The notes: generated by a model from the sequence alone, not told the origin. Counted from the stretch's first letter, positions 7,321 through 15,185 are shown. The stretch is DNA of 64,000 nt from Ohessyouella blattaphilus (GCF_024721265.1 NZ_JAMXOC010000002.1:186001-250000), one strand, 5' to 3'. Made by a program: numbers and translations.

Positions 7321-7554
7321 TTACAATCTGATTTTAAATACTACTAACAAGATAACAATAACAACAGCGTAAAAGAAAAAAACTCTTTCCATTGTCAATA
7401 TTTTCTTAGGTTCCTTATAAGGTTTTTTCGCTTGCTTCATTATCTTTTTATCAAGCTGTTCCTTTTGTTTTGCGACAATCTTCTTTGTTTTTTTATTTTC
7501 TTTTGCAAGCTTCTTTAATTGTTTTTCAAAGTCTTTTCGTTGAATACTTTTCAT
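7321..7554 (-). CDS. Small Lys-rich coiled coil with C-terminal membrane segment
   Basis: 77 aa, not recognised. Residues 1-50 are Lys/Glu/Gln rich and likely helical; residues ~55-74 (VFFFYAVVIVILLVVF) form one membrane span, giving a tail-anchored topology. A GGGGGAG ribosome site precedes the ATG, 9 bp after the stop of the Rep fragment, and a terminator follows. It was probably cargo of, or a phage-like component in, the rolling-circle element. No function can be assigned. Confidence 0.6.
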   Translation of the reverse strand: MKSIQRKDFEKQLKKLAKENKKTKKIVAKQKEQLDKKIMKQAKKPYKEPKKILTMERVFFFYAVVIVILLVVFKIRL

Positions 7555-7563
7555 AAGCTCCCC

Positions 7564-7809
7564 CTAATAGTCCATCTCAACGTACGTTATCTTCTGCCCC
7601 GCTATTGGACATTTCTTTGATTGCATGCGACCGACTATTACATCATATAATTCCTTAGTTATATATCGGCTTACCTTGCCAGTATGTTCAACTTTTGTAG
7701 CGGTCGAAAAACCCCATTTCCAATTATTTATATTGTAAATTCTTTTACCATTTTTTTCAATATCTGTTTTATGCAACGATAACCCCTCACAGTTAGCAAG
7801 TAAACCATG
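7564..7809 (-). pseudogene. Rolling-circle replication initiator (HUH Rep), 3' fragment
   Basis: The 81 in-frame codons resemble the C-terminal part of ssDNA-phage/plasmid Rep endonucleases: a motif-2-like HGLLANCEGLSL, the conserved stretch YNINNWKWGFSTATKVE and the motif-3 tyrosine site KVSRYITKE, where the Tyr nicks the origin. A TTG at 7776 could start a 70-aa product, but homology continues upstream and stops abruptly at ~7810, where the asr terminator begins. The N-terminal half with motif 1 and the first His is missing, so it is a truncated remnant. Family identity rests on motif recognition. Confidence 0.65.
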
Positions 7810-7810
7810 T

Positions 7811-7874
7811 AAACAAAAGCAGATACACTTTCAAGAGGTTCCAACTCCCATGAAGGTGTATCTGCTTTTGTTTA
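7811..7874 (-). terminator. Terminator of the asr operon
   Basis: A 19-bp stem (AAACAAAAGCAGATACACT with its complement, one G-U pair) about 35 bp after the asrC stop. It marks the boundary where the Rep fragment is cut off. Confidence 0.75.
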
Positions 7875-7908
7875 TATAAACCTATTCTCTTTAAAAAATT
7901 AACTTATT

Positions 7909-8886
7909 TCACATATATTTCGGACCGTGCCAGTAAAGAGGGCTGTATACAATTGCTTCTGATGGCAGCTCTACATCTTTTAAAGCCCATTTTTTATATT
8001 CTTCAAATCCTGTCCGGTCTACGATATAGCCGATATGTTCCTTCCCTTCGGGGGCATCGCGGTCAATATATTCAGCTACATAATCGTAGGTATTAAGGAT
8101 GATTTTGATAATACTTTCCTCGTCTGCCCACTTGATAAAGTCTTCCCCTAAGCGAGGGTTTCGTTTGCCTGTGCGACCGAATAAAGTAAGGCGGTACCGT
8201 TTCTTACTTCCTTCTCCCCGAGTCCAAGCGCGCATTGGGCAGTTTATTACACATTCCCCACAGCCAATACATTTCTCTTCGTTTCTAACAGGGCGTTCAT
8301 TTACCATCGAGATGGCTTGTACTGATTTGCGACGGCAATATTTTTCACACGCTTTGCATGATACGCAGCGATTTTCATCGAAGTGAGGCAAGGTCATGCC
8401 GATAATGCCAAAATCATGCATCCGTACTTTCGCGCAGTCATTGGGACAGCCAGTTAAGGCCACTTTAAAATGCAGGTCATTAGGAAAAATCGCTTTTTCA
8501 ATACGAGAGGCAAAGCCTACCGTATCGTAACATCCATAAGGACAGACACGGTTACCAATGCAGGCAGTGACATTTCGTGTTCCTGCAGCGGGATATCCTG
8601 TTCCCGGTGCAGTTTGGTTGATTTCTAGAGTTTCAATGAGAGGTTGTAGTTTCTCATTAACGGTAGGCATATCGGCAAAGTCAATTCCTGGAATTTCAAA
8701 GCCCTGACGGGAGGTAATATGAAGAGAACCGTTGCCGTAAGTCTGAGCGATGTCCTGCAATTCTGATAAAAGCGAGGCAGGTAGGTAACCACCGGGAATA
8801 CGAATACGAGAAGCGGTTTTGCCCCGCACCTTCGTTACCCGAAAGGCGTTCTTTTTAAGTTTTTTAGTATTGATATCTTGGCTCAT
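7909..8886 (-). CDS. asrC: Anaerobic sulfite reductase subunit C
   Basis: 325 aa. AsrC is the siroheme subunit that reduces sulfite to sulfide. The N-terminal nitrite/sulfite reductase ferredoxin-like half is followed by CIGNRVCPYGCYD and TGCPNDCAK, the Cys set that binds siroheme-Fe4S4, and by two ferredoxin motifs CVSCKACEKYC and CIGCGECVINCP. Last gene of the operon, 10 bp after asrB, with a strong terminator behind it. Confidence 0.95.
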   Translation of the reverse strand: MSQDINTKKLKKNAFRVTKVRGKTASRIRIPGGYLPASLLSELQDIAQTYGNGSLHITSRQGFEIPGIDFADMPTVNEKLQPLIETLEINQTAPGTGYPAAGTRNVTACIGNRVCPYGCYDTVGFASRIEKAIFPNDLHFKVALTGCPNDCAKVRMHDFGIIGMTLPHFDENRCVSCKACEKYCRRKSVQAISMVNERPVRNEEKCIGCGECVINCPMRAWTRGEGSKKRYRLTLFGRTGKRNPRLGEDFIKWADEESIIKIILNTYDYVAEYIDRDAPEGKEHIGYIVDRTGFEEYKKWALKDVELPSEAIVYSPLYWHGPKYM

Positions 8887-8896
8887 AATTCACCTC

Positions 8897-9688
8897 CTAA
8901 TCGATTAAGTGTTTAGCTCTCGTATAGTTAAAGACGGGACCATCCACACATACATACACATCGTTAATCTTACAATGTCCGCATTTACCGATACCACAGC
9001 ACATTTTGCGTTCTTGGCTGACCCAGATATTACTTTCAAGGTAACCAAGCTCAAGTAACCCCAAACAGGTAAATCGCATCATTGGCGGTGGTCCTACGAC
9101 TATTGCGGCAGCGTTTTGAATGTTTCTATTCTTAAGCTTTGGCAAATGCTCAGTAACTAGTCCTACTTGACAAACAGCATCGGCTTCGCCGCAATCAACC
9201 GTGAGAATGATTTCAATAGATTGTCGCCACCTTGCCAAATCCTCAAGAAAAAGAATATCCTTTACTGTTTTAAAACCAGCAATTAGGGTCATACTTTCCA
9301 CTTCATCAGGATGGGAAGCAAAATAGTCCACTACACCGCGAACAGGTGAAAGCCCTGTGCCACCAGCCACTACAACCAGCTCCTTACCTTTATATTGCTC
9401 AATATCAAAACCGTTACCATAAGGGCCTCTCAGGCGTAGTTTGTCTCCTACGTAGTGCTCGAAAATCTCGTTGGTAACTTTCCCTACTCGGCGGATAGTT
9501 AGATCAACACACTCTTCTCCAATTCCAGAAACCGAGATAGGCGCTTCACCGTATTTAGGAAGGGAAACTTCAAAAAATTGTCCTGGGCGTACTTCTCCTT
9601 TATAAGCGAGGCGGAAGGTATATTCTATATCTGTATGTTTAATAACTTCTAGTATTTCAGAAGAAAAAGGGATGTATTCGTTATTCAT
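8897..9688 (-). CDS. asrB: Anaerobic sulfite reductase subunit B
   Basis: 263 aa. The FAD/NAD(P)H oxidoreductase subunit that feeds electrons from NADH to AsrA/AsrC. The N-terminal flavin-binding barrel is followed by the nucleotide-binding loop VVAGGTGLSPVRG and a C-terminal 2Fe-2S site of the dihydroorotate-dehydrogenase electron-transfer type (CCGIGKCGHC...C). The start overlaps asrA by 8 bp. Confidence 0.95.
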   Translation of the reverse strand: MNNEYIPFSSEILEVIKHTDIEYTFRLAYKGEVRPGQFFEVSLPKYGEAPISVSGIGEECVDLTIRRVGKVTNEIFEHYVGDKLRLRGPYGNGFDIEQYKGKELVVVAGGTGLSPVRGVVDYFASHPDEVESMTLIAGFKTVKDILFLEDLARWRQSIEIILTVDCGEADAVCQVGLVTEHLPKLKNRNIQNAAAIVVGPPPMMRFTCLGLLELGYLESNIWVSQERKMCCGIGKCGHCKINDVYVCVDGPVFNYTRAKHLID

Positions 9689-10697
9689 TCTTAGACACCT
9701 CCTGGGTAGCAGAATCTAGGCGGTTGACGATGTTAGAAAAGCTAATGTATTCTGGACAGACGTCATCGCACCGGCCACAACCTACGCACATTTGATAACC
9801 GAAGCGCTGCTTAAAGTCTAGCATTTTATGCAAGGTTTTAAAGCGCATCCGTTGACCATGCTTTTTGCGATAACTACCGCCACCAGCCACATCGGTAAAG
9901 CCATCTACCATACAAGACGCTTGTACTCGGCGTCGTTCTCCCACTTTCCCATTATCGGTATAGAAGATATCTTGCATGGTGTAACAAGTACAAGTGGGAC
10001 AACTGAAATTACAGCGTCCACAAGCGATACAGCGGGCATCGTATTCATCCCACATAGTACTAGCGGCAACAGCTGCCGTTAAATTATCGGGAACGTGAAC
10101 TTTGGTAACCGTTTCTGTAACATGCTTGGGCATTACGATGGTCTCTTCAAGAGCATTTTCTTTTAATAGCATATCCCACTCACGAAACTGACAATTGAGA
10201 TAATATTCGCCGTCGATTGTATCTAAGCTAAGATCATAATTTTCACTTCTATTGGTGTTCATATCTACACAAAAGCAACTTTCAAAAGCCTGCTCACAAC
10301 CAATTAGGACTATCTTGATTTTGTCTCTTAACCGCTTATAATAAAAATCCTTTTCCCCATTCTGCAGATAGATAGCATCTAATCGTTTTAAAGCGTGAAG
10401 ATCACAACTCCGTAGAAAAAGAAGTGCTCCTTTGGCTGGTGCATCAGCCACTTTGACTTCATCTTCCGTAAAGTAAAATAGAGTCTCCGAAATTGGCAAC
10501 AGTGCATCCTTAAAGCTGTGGTTACTTTTTTTCATTAATTCTATTTCTTCGATTGTCTGTACTTCCCCGTAATGAATGGAATCTGTGTCAGAAAACGCGC
10601 CTTCGTACTCAAAGCATTTTGGCGCAAAGAGTCGATACTCTTTTGCTAGTCCGTTGAATACCCGGTTTATACCGGCTTGGTCCATACGATAACCCAT
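9681..10697 (-). CDS. asrA: Anaerobic sulfite reductase subunit A
   Basis: 338 aa. Fe-S electron-transfer subunit of the AsrABC complex. Two 4Fe-4S motifs are visible in the C-terminal half: CIACGRCNFSCPTC and CVGCGRCDDVCP. The start codon overlaps the stop of the upstream channel gene (TAATG), and the end overlaps asrB, so the four genes are translationally coupled. Confidence 0.94.
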   Translation of the reverse strand: MGYRMDQAGINRVFNGLAKEYRLFAPKCFEYEGAFSDTDSIHYGEVQTIEEIELMKKSNHSFKDALLPISETLFYFTEDEVKVADAPAKGALLFLRSCDLHALKRLDAIYLQNGEKDFYYKRLRDKIKIVLIGCEQAFESCFCVDMNTNRSENYDLSLDTIDGEYYLNCQFREWDMLLKENALEETIVMPKHVTETVTKVHVPDNLTAAVAASTMWDEYDARCIACGRCNFSCPTCTCYTMQDIFYTDNGKVGERRRVQASCMVDGFTDVAGGGSYRKKHGQRMRFKTLHKMLDFKQRFGYQMCVGCGRCDDVCPEYISFSNIVNRLDSATQEVSKNE

Positions 10698-11467
10698 TAG
10701 GCCACCTCCTTCTTACCAGCGATTAACTGATAGGGGAGCGCCACCAGTAGAATACCGCCTAGCATATTACCAATAGTTACAATGAGTAGATTGTAGAAAA
10801 AACCACCTAAGCTGATACCAGCCTCAAGAGGTGCCAGCAGTGCCACCGATAACAGGGTCATGTTTGCCACACTATGCTCGAAACCACAAGTGATAAAGGC
10901 AAAGAGACACCAAAAGATCATAATTAATTTACCGCTTTCACTTTTGCATTTAAGAGCACACCAGACTGCGAGACAGACGAGAGCATTACAGAGTATCCCT
11001 CGGGTCAATAATTCAATAATAGGTGCGCTCATCTTGGCGGCCGCAGCAGTGGCGATAAAAGAACCCACATCTCCTTTAGCGTATCCTGTTAACCAAAAGA
11101 TAATCGCTAGCAACACAGAGCCAGTTAGATTCCCTAGCCAACACACGAGCCATAGCTTGATCGCTTCTAGCAGACTTACCTTGCGATTCATTAGGCCTAA
11201 GGTCATCACCATATTATTACCGGTAAAGAGCTCACTACCAGCGATAACCACTAGACTAAGAGCAATGCCAAAGGATATCCCCATAATTATTTTTGTGTAA
11301 GGGGCGCCTTGTAGTTGACCACCGATGGTAAAGATTAATAAGATACCGAAGCCCACATACATTCCAGCTAGCATGGAAGCGATAAAATAGCCGACAGGGT
11401 TATTATTTAGTAAAGTCACCTTTTTCTTTGCTCCCTCTGCTACCGCATCTACTTCTTCTTTGTACAT
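10697..11467 (-). CDS. FNT-family channel, hydrosulfide channel (HSC) type
   Basis: 256 aa from the ATG at 11467, which has AGGAGGT 6 nt upstream; a longer open frame to 11551 is not needed. Six membrane segments with the FNT signatures (GELFTGNN-like SELFTGNNMV, GFEHSVANM with the conserved pore His). In Clostridioides difficile the FNT gene next to asrABC encodes a hydrosulfide channel that exports HS- made by sulfite reduction; the same order here supports that role over formate or nitrite transport. First gene of the coupled hsc-asrABC unit. Confidence 0.88.
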   Translation of the reverse strand: MYKEEVDAVAEGAKKKVTLLNNNPVGYFIASMLAGMYVGFGILLIFTIGGQLQGAPYTKIIMGISFGIALSLVVIAGSELFTGNNMVMTLGLMNRKVSLLEAIKLWLVCWLGNLTGSVLLAIIFWLTGYAKGDVGSFIATAAAAKMSAPIIELLTRGILCNALVCLAVWCALKCKSESGKLIMIFWCLFAFITCGFEHSVANMTLLSVALLAPLEAGISLGGFFYNLLIVTIGNMLGGILLVALPYQLIAGKKEVA

Positions 11468-11499
11468 ACAAAAACCTCCTTCACTCTCATGTTTTTTGT

Positions 11500-11505
11500 A
11501 GCATA
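11500..11505 (-). promoter_or_regulatory. -10 element of the hsc-asrABC promoter
   Basis: TATGCT on the minus strand gives a predicted start near 11493. No -35 match is present; the Crp-type palindrome is centred at -41.5 instead, the class II activator arrangement. Confidence 0.6.
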
Positions 11506-11526
11506 ACACGGGAATGAGGAGGTTAC

Positions 11527-11542
11527 TGTGATATATATCACG
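11527..11542. promoter_or_regulatory. Crp-type binding site TGTGA-N6-TCACG
   Basis: GTGATATATATCAC (11528-11541) is a perfect palindrome overlapping the stop codon of the crp-type gene. The neighbouring regulator carries R-E-x-x-x-R in its recognition helix, the residue set that reads TGTGA in E. coli CRP. Confidence 0.8.
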
Positions 11543-12236
11543 GCCTAGCAAAGTATTCTTTTATTTTATCTTGGTCAACAACGGTGAAATAACCGTTCTT
11601 TTGAATAATCAGACCTTCTTCAAGAAGCAATTTTAATTGGCGTGAGACGGTTTCCCGCTTGGCTCCCAACATATCTGCAAGATACGTAACGGAAAGTTCT
11701 AAATCGATGCGCACACCTTCTTTCGTAGGACATCCATGATCGAGAGAAAGCTTCCATAGCTTGGCCGCAATTCGGCGATCGCCTCGAAGCGACCCGGTCG
11801 TATTCTTAAGTTGACGGTACAATCGCCTGATTTTCTTTGCCATGGAATCCATGACTGCTTTTGTAAAGACAAAATCCGCTTCCATTACTTGGAGAAATAT
11901 CTCTTGGGGAAAATAGATTACTTCGGCATCACCCATTGCTTCTGCGCTAATCGAAGCCGTCCAATTCTGAAGAATCACCTCATTTAGCATCTCCCTAGCA
12001 CCATAGACAAACATCACCTTCTTACTGCCGTCATAATTGAGCTTATACAAAGAGACGTGGCCCTTCGTTACGAAGTAGATATTCTCTACCGTGTCGCGGT
12101 CATGAAAGAGATGTTCACCCTTCTTAAGCCTATGAATTTTGGCATATTCATTTAGGACAACTAGAGAAGAGATGTGAACATCTTTCATTGCATGACAAGA
12201 TAAAATTTTTTCTCTTAAAGCTTCTCTATTATCCAT
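11538..12236 (-). CDS. Crp/Fnr-family transcriptional regulator
   Basis: 232 aa from the ATG at 12236 (GGAGG 5 nt upstream). A cyclic-nucleotide-binding-type beta roll (~20-130), dimerisation helix, and a C-terminal winged helix with VTYLADMLGAKRETVSRQLK. Recognition residues R194, E195 and R199 match CRP. Only scattered Cys occur, so it lacks the FNR-type Fe-S cluster; the ligand is unknown. It probably activates the following hsc-asrABC genes when sulfite or anaerobic conditions demand it, analogous in position to other Asr regulators. Confidence 0.9.
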   Translation of the reverse strand: MDNREALREKILSCHAMKDVHISSLVVLNEYAKIHRLKKGEHLFHDRDTVENIYFVTKGHVSLYKLNYDGSKKVMFVYGAREMLNEVILQNWTASISAEAMGDAEVIYFPQEIFLQVMEADFVFTKAVMDSMAKKIRRLYRQLKNTTGSLRGDRRIAAKLWKLSLDHGCPTKEGVRIDLELSVTYLADMLGAKRETVSRQLKLLLEEGLIIQKNGYFTVVDQDKIKEYFARP

Positions 12237-12322
12237 CCTTACCTCCAATTCTCCATTTGTCCAGTCTCACTGATAATTATATTATTACTCAAATTATACA
12301 AACACGCAACTCTATCTATAAT

Positions 12323-12837
12323 CGTAAGCAGAGTACCACGTCCATAAAACCTGCATGGGCGGGGGTGAATGCTACTGATTTTTAATATACTCTTGTACTA
12401 AAGTAAGACTTTGCTCACTAACGGTAGCAACAAAATAGCTACTTGACCAAAAATAAGGTTTCCAATAATACTTTCCTACTTCTGCTGGGTAATCGCGCCT
12501 AGCGAACCTTGCAGTCTTAGTTTTAATCACATTGACAAATTCCGTTGGTGCCATCTGAGGTGTAGCTTCAAATAACAAATGTAGATGGTCTTCTTCCCCA
12601 TTTAACTCTAGGATATTGTATCCTCGCTCATTACAGATCTCTCTAATTAGCTGGTACACATAATCTTTAACTGGGCCAGTCAAGACCGGTTTTCGGTACT
12701 TTGTGACTAAGACAAGGTGATATTGAAGCAGGAAACAAGAGTGCCTATTGGTATAATAAGGTTGATTTTTCTTCTTGAACATACGTTCCTTTCCTCCTTT
12801 ACATCCGTTTGTGATAATGGTATAATTATACTATAGA
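12323..12837 (-). mobile_element. IS200-like insertion sequence, approximate limits
   Basis: The transposase gene with flanks. A small CCAT/ATGG hairpin (12341-12357 region) lies downstream and a GTATAATTATAC palindrome (12820-12831) upstream. The exact ends cannot be fixed without an empty-site comparison. Confidence 0.45.
12372..12782 (-). CDS. tnpA: IS200/IS605-family Y1 transposase
   Basis: 136 aa, full length. HUH motif H66-L-H68 (EEDHLHLLFE) and catalytic Tyr near the C-terminus (QEYIKNQ, Y132). These enzymes move single-stranded DNA via hairpins and leave no target duplication. AGGAGG ribosome site present. No tnpB accompanies it. It sits between the crp-type gene and an orphan membrane protein. 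Confidence 0.92.
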   Translation of the reverse strand: MFKKKNQPYYTNRHSCFLLQYHLVLVTKYRKPVLTGPVKDYVYQLIREICNERGYNILELNGEEDHLHLLFEATPQMAPTEFVNVIKTKTARFARRDYPAEVGKYYWKPYFWSSSYFVATVSEQSLTLVQEYIKNQ

Positions 12838-12865
12838 AACAAAGGGTTATCAATGAGTCAACCAT

Positions 12866-13450
12866 ATGTATAAATCGAAGCAAATATTAATATCTAAGAG
12901 GAAAGAGCCCGAACTGTATACTTACCTTGAGAACTTAGGCTTTCTTGCCTCCGTCATGACGAAGGGTCATAAAGCCAAACAAAACGTGAAATCGAACTTA
13001 CCGCAAGGATTAAGGCAAATATCCGACGTGCTAAGACCTATAAAGCCATACCAACTGATTGCCAGCAAGCTCATTATTATTATGGTTTACACGGCAATTT
13101 CAATTATAATTGGATACATCTGTTGTAGTGTCTATATTATATGGGTTGATAGATATTTCAATCTATTGAAAGGAACATTCACAACATCATTCTTGAAAGC
13201 CTGGACACCAATGGCCATTACCACTGTAATAGTATGTACAATTCTATCAGTATGGCCATTTATCATTGGCATGATTCGAAAATCTGTACCTACAACAATT
13301 GTCACTTCGCTACTTGTTATTTTTATTCGCCAAGTGGTTATCAGTAAAAACGTTACCAATCAAGAGTCTCTGCCACAAATCTTATTGGTGGCTATTGTTA
13401 CTTTTTCTACTGCATTATTCATTTTTAAAAATAAGGTGTCAGAGCTATAG
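12866..13450 (+). CDS. Orphan multi-pass membrane protein, ABC-2 permease-like
   Basis: 194 aa, not recognised with confidence. Residues 1-65 are polar and basic; four hydrophobic segments follow (near 66-92, 110-134, 140-158, 168-188). The layout resembles the C-terminal half of an ABC-2-type exporter permease, with LRPIKPYQLIASKL before the first span like the usual approach helix. There is only a weak ribosome site and an in-frame stop 4 codons upstream of the ATG. No ATPase gene is adjacent, so it may be a decayed fragment next to the insertion sequence. Confidence 0.5.
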   Translation: MYKSKQILISKRKEPELYTYLENLGFLASVMTKGHKAKQNVKSNLPQGLRQISDVLRPIKPYQLIASKLIIIMVYTAISIIIGYICCSVYIIWVDRYFNLLKGTFTTSFLKAWTPMAITTVIVCTILSVWPFIIGMIRKSVPTTIVTSLLVIFIRQVVISKNVTNQESLPQILLVAIVTFSTALFIFKNKVSEL

Positions 13451-13462
13451 TGACTTCCTAAA

Positions 13463-14176
13463 TTACTTTTTACCCAAGTATTCCTCCAAACAAAATCCCT
13501 TAGAATATATTTCACTAGCAGCTTCTTTTCCTACATATCGATAATGCCAAGGTTCATTAATGACACCAGTTATGGCGGTTTTATTTTCGGGATAACGCTT
13601 GATAAAGCCGTATTTGTGTCCGTTATTTGCAAGCCAGCTATATACTGTGTCACTTGAACTTATGGTAGTGTCGGCATTTATGTCAACTGCAATACCCAGC
13701 TGGTGTTCGCTAGTTCCGGGAATAGCTACCCACTTTTCGGCCAGTTCCTTTGCCTCAGTTCGGGAGTATCCTTGATGTATGTACTCCTCGTTCTTTTGAA
13801 CAAGGAGCTGCTGTTGCTCGTCTTCGGTGCGATAGCCTGCGACTACGAGAAGATTAAGTCCCTCTGAGCGAGCGGCGTCAAACATCTCTTGGAGTTCTGG
13901 GTAAATTCTTGCATCTACACTCTCACCATTTGATAATCTTATAAGTTCCACCGTATGATCTTCAGGAATATAATTATCCCTATTTACAAGAATTAATTTC
14001 CAGTCATTCTCTTTACTGGTGCTTTCTGTGGTAATATTCTTCGCTGTAGCCTTAGTTTTTGTAACTACAAGCTTAGAGATAAACATAAAGGTTGCCACAA
14101 TAACTAACACGGTTAAGAGAATAATCATTGCTATTCTAAGTCTTTTTTGTCTAAGCCTTCGATTACGTCGTCTCAT
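13463..14176 (-). CDS. D-Ala-D-Ala carboxypeptidase, VanY/M15B type
   Basis: 237 aa. An N-terminal membrane anchor follows a very basic start (MRRRNRRLRQKRLR). The peptidase domain shows the zinc site SEHQLGIAVDINAD and EPWHYRYVG, the M15B signature. It trims the terminal D-Ala from peptidoglycan stem peptides outside the membrane. The ATG overlaps the stop of the upstream small gene (ATGA), so the two are translated together. No other van genes are present, so a resistance role is not supported. Confidence 0.92.
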   Translation of the reverse strand: MRRRNRRLRQKRLRIAMIILLTVLVIVATFMFISKLVVTKTKATAKNITTESTSKENDWKLILVNRDNYIPEDHTVELIRLSNGESVDARIYPELQEMFDAARSEGLNLLVVAGYRTEDEQQQLLVQKNEEYIHQGYSRTEAKELAEKWVAIPGTSEHQLGIAVDINADTTISSSDTVYSWLANNGHKYGFIKRYPENKTAITGVINEPWHYRYVGKEAASEIYSKGFCLEEYLGKK

Positions 14177-14520
14177 ATGAAGCCTCGCATAATTTCTCGC
14201 ACGATTTTATTCACCGTCATTTGAATGTCCAAGAGCTCCGTTATCTGGCCCACTGTTTGTAGTAGCTTAGCAAAGCCACGATGAGGAATCTTTTCATAAG
14301 TGCTTGCTTTATTTTCGAAATAGTCCTGAAGCGATAACCTCTCTTTTCTTTGTTCATACTCATCTCCTATTGAAATCGTAATTAGTGGTTGTTTCGTTCC
14401 TGTAATGGCACTCTCCGCTCTCACAGGGCGTAGTAATGCATTGGCCAGAACTAAGAATGACAAACAGACGAGTATTATGACGGCTATATATTTATTTACT
14501 TTCTTTATCTTCACAATCAT
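14173..14520 (-). CDS. Small exported/anchored protein coupled to the VanY-type peptidase
   Basis: 115 aa from the ATG at 14520 (GGGAGG upstream); not recognised. Residues ~10-32 are a strong hydrophobic segment ending ANALLRPVRAES, which reads as a signal peptide or anchor. The exported part (~35-115) is mixed polar helical, with LTISIGDEYEQRKERLSLQDYF. The four-base overlap with the peptidase gene suggests a shared extracellular task, perhaps as its partner or regulator. Confidence 0.7.
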   Translation of the reverse strand: MIVKIKKVNKYIAVIILVCLSFLVLANALLRPVRAESAITGTKQPLITISIGDEYEQRKERLSLQDYFENKASTYEKIPHRGFAKLLQTVGQITELLDIQMTVNKIVREIMRGFI

Positions 14521-14635
14521 CACTCCTCCCTTATATTGCTAATTATAGGGAACGTATCTTAAGTATTACGCGTGCCAAAGTGAAGATTTTATGAAGATAA
14601 GGGATACAAATTATGAAATGGACTTTCCTAGTAAG

Positions 14636-14669
14636 TAAAAAAGGCACTCCTTTTACAGATTGCCCTTGG
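14636..14669 (-). terminator. Terminator of the LysM gene
   Basis: On the minus strand AAGGGCA pairs, with one bulge, with TGCCTT followed by a T-run, 11 bp or more beyond the LysM stop. Confidence 0.6.
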
Positions 14670-14679
14670 TAAATTTGAT

Positions 14680-15027
14680 CTATGCTGGATCTTGTTCATA
14701 GTACATTATGGTCAAATAGCTCATATCATTTATCTGATCCGATTTTAGATTATTCATCTTTTTAATCTCTTTAATATAGGACTTGATTTCTTGATTGCCT
14801 CGGTATTCATTGGCAATATCCCAAAGGGTGTCTCCAGAAGTAATCTGAATGCTCTTATAGTACTTTTCCACTTCTAAGCCATTGTCCTTAGCTTCAACAT
14901 TCTTTATACTGTAACCGGTGCCTACAGCGGCAAATATCGCTATAAGTACTAGGCTACAAATTACTTTTCTAATATATACTTCTCTTCTTCTTTTAATCGT
15001 TGAACGTTTTGAATTTACTCTTTTCAT
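14680..15027 (-). CDS. LysM-domain protein, YneA-like SOS division inhibitor
   Basis: 115 aa from the ATG at 15027 (GCGGAGG upstream); the longer open frame starting at 15108 runs back over the SOS boxes. A basic N-terminus, one membrane segment (~30-48), then a LysM domain (ITSGDTLWDIANEY). Bacillus YneA has this layout, is divergent from lexA and delays septation during DNA damage. The same arrangement and the GAACAAATGTTC box in its leader support that role; sequence alone does not prove it. Confidence 0.82.
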   Translation of the reverse strand: MKRVNSKRSTIKRRREVYIRKVICSLVLIAIFAAVGTGYSIKNVEAKDNGLEVEKYYKSIQITSGDTLWDIANEYRGNQEIKSYIKEIKKMNNLKSDQINDMSYLTIMYYEQDPA

Positions 15028-15044
15028 CTTACTACCTCCGCGAG

Positions 15045-15056
15045 GAACAAATGTTC
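15045..15056. promoter_or_regulatory. LexA box 1
   Basis: GAACAAATGTTC, a perfect palindrome with the Firmicutes GAAC-N4-GTTC form, 18 bp before the LysM gene start. Confidence 0.85.
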
Positions 15057-15075
15057 TTAATAAGAATATAGCAAA

Positions 15076-15089
15076 CGAACAAATGTTTG
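15076..15089. promoter_or_regulatory. LexA box 2
   Basis: CGAACAAATGTTTG fits the CGAAC-N4-GTTYG pattern; mid-intergenic, so it could serve both divergent genes. Confidence 0.8.
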
Positions 15090-15115
15090 TCAAGAGGTAA
15101 TCGAACATAAATTCG

Positions 15116-15127
15116 GAACTTTTGTTT
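15116..15127. promoter_or_regulatory. LexA box 3 (weaker)
   Basis: GAACTTTTGTTT keeps both half-sites and overlaps the likely lexA -35 region (15122-15127). Confidence 0.65.
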
Positions 15128-15149
15128 GCTTTTACACGACTGCTATGAT
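15122..15149 (+). promoter_or_regulatory. lexA promoter
   Basis: TTGTTT (15122-15127), 16-bp spacer, TATGAT (15144-15149), 36 bp before the lexA ATG; the -35 lies in LexA box 3, consistent with autorepression. Confidence 0.65.
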
Positions 15150-15185
15150 AAACTAAAAAAAAGAGATTAAGCGGAGGGCAAATAT

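Noticed and set aside
13299-13544. 81-aa plus-strand open frame
   Set aside because: It is a shadow within the membrane protein and VanY genes, without a ribosome site.
13463-14176. Vancomycin resistance locus
   Set aside because: VanY-type peptidase alone; no vanHAX or VanRS-like genes adjacent.
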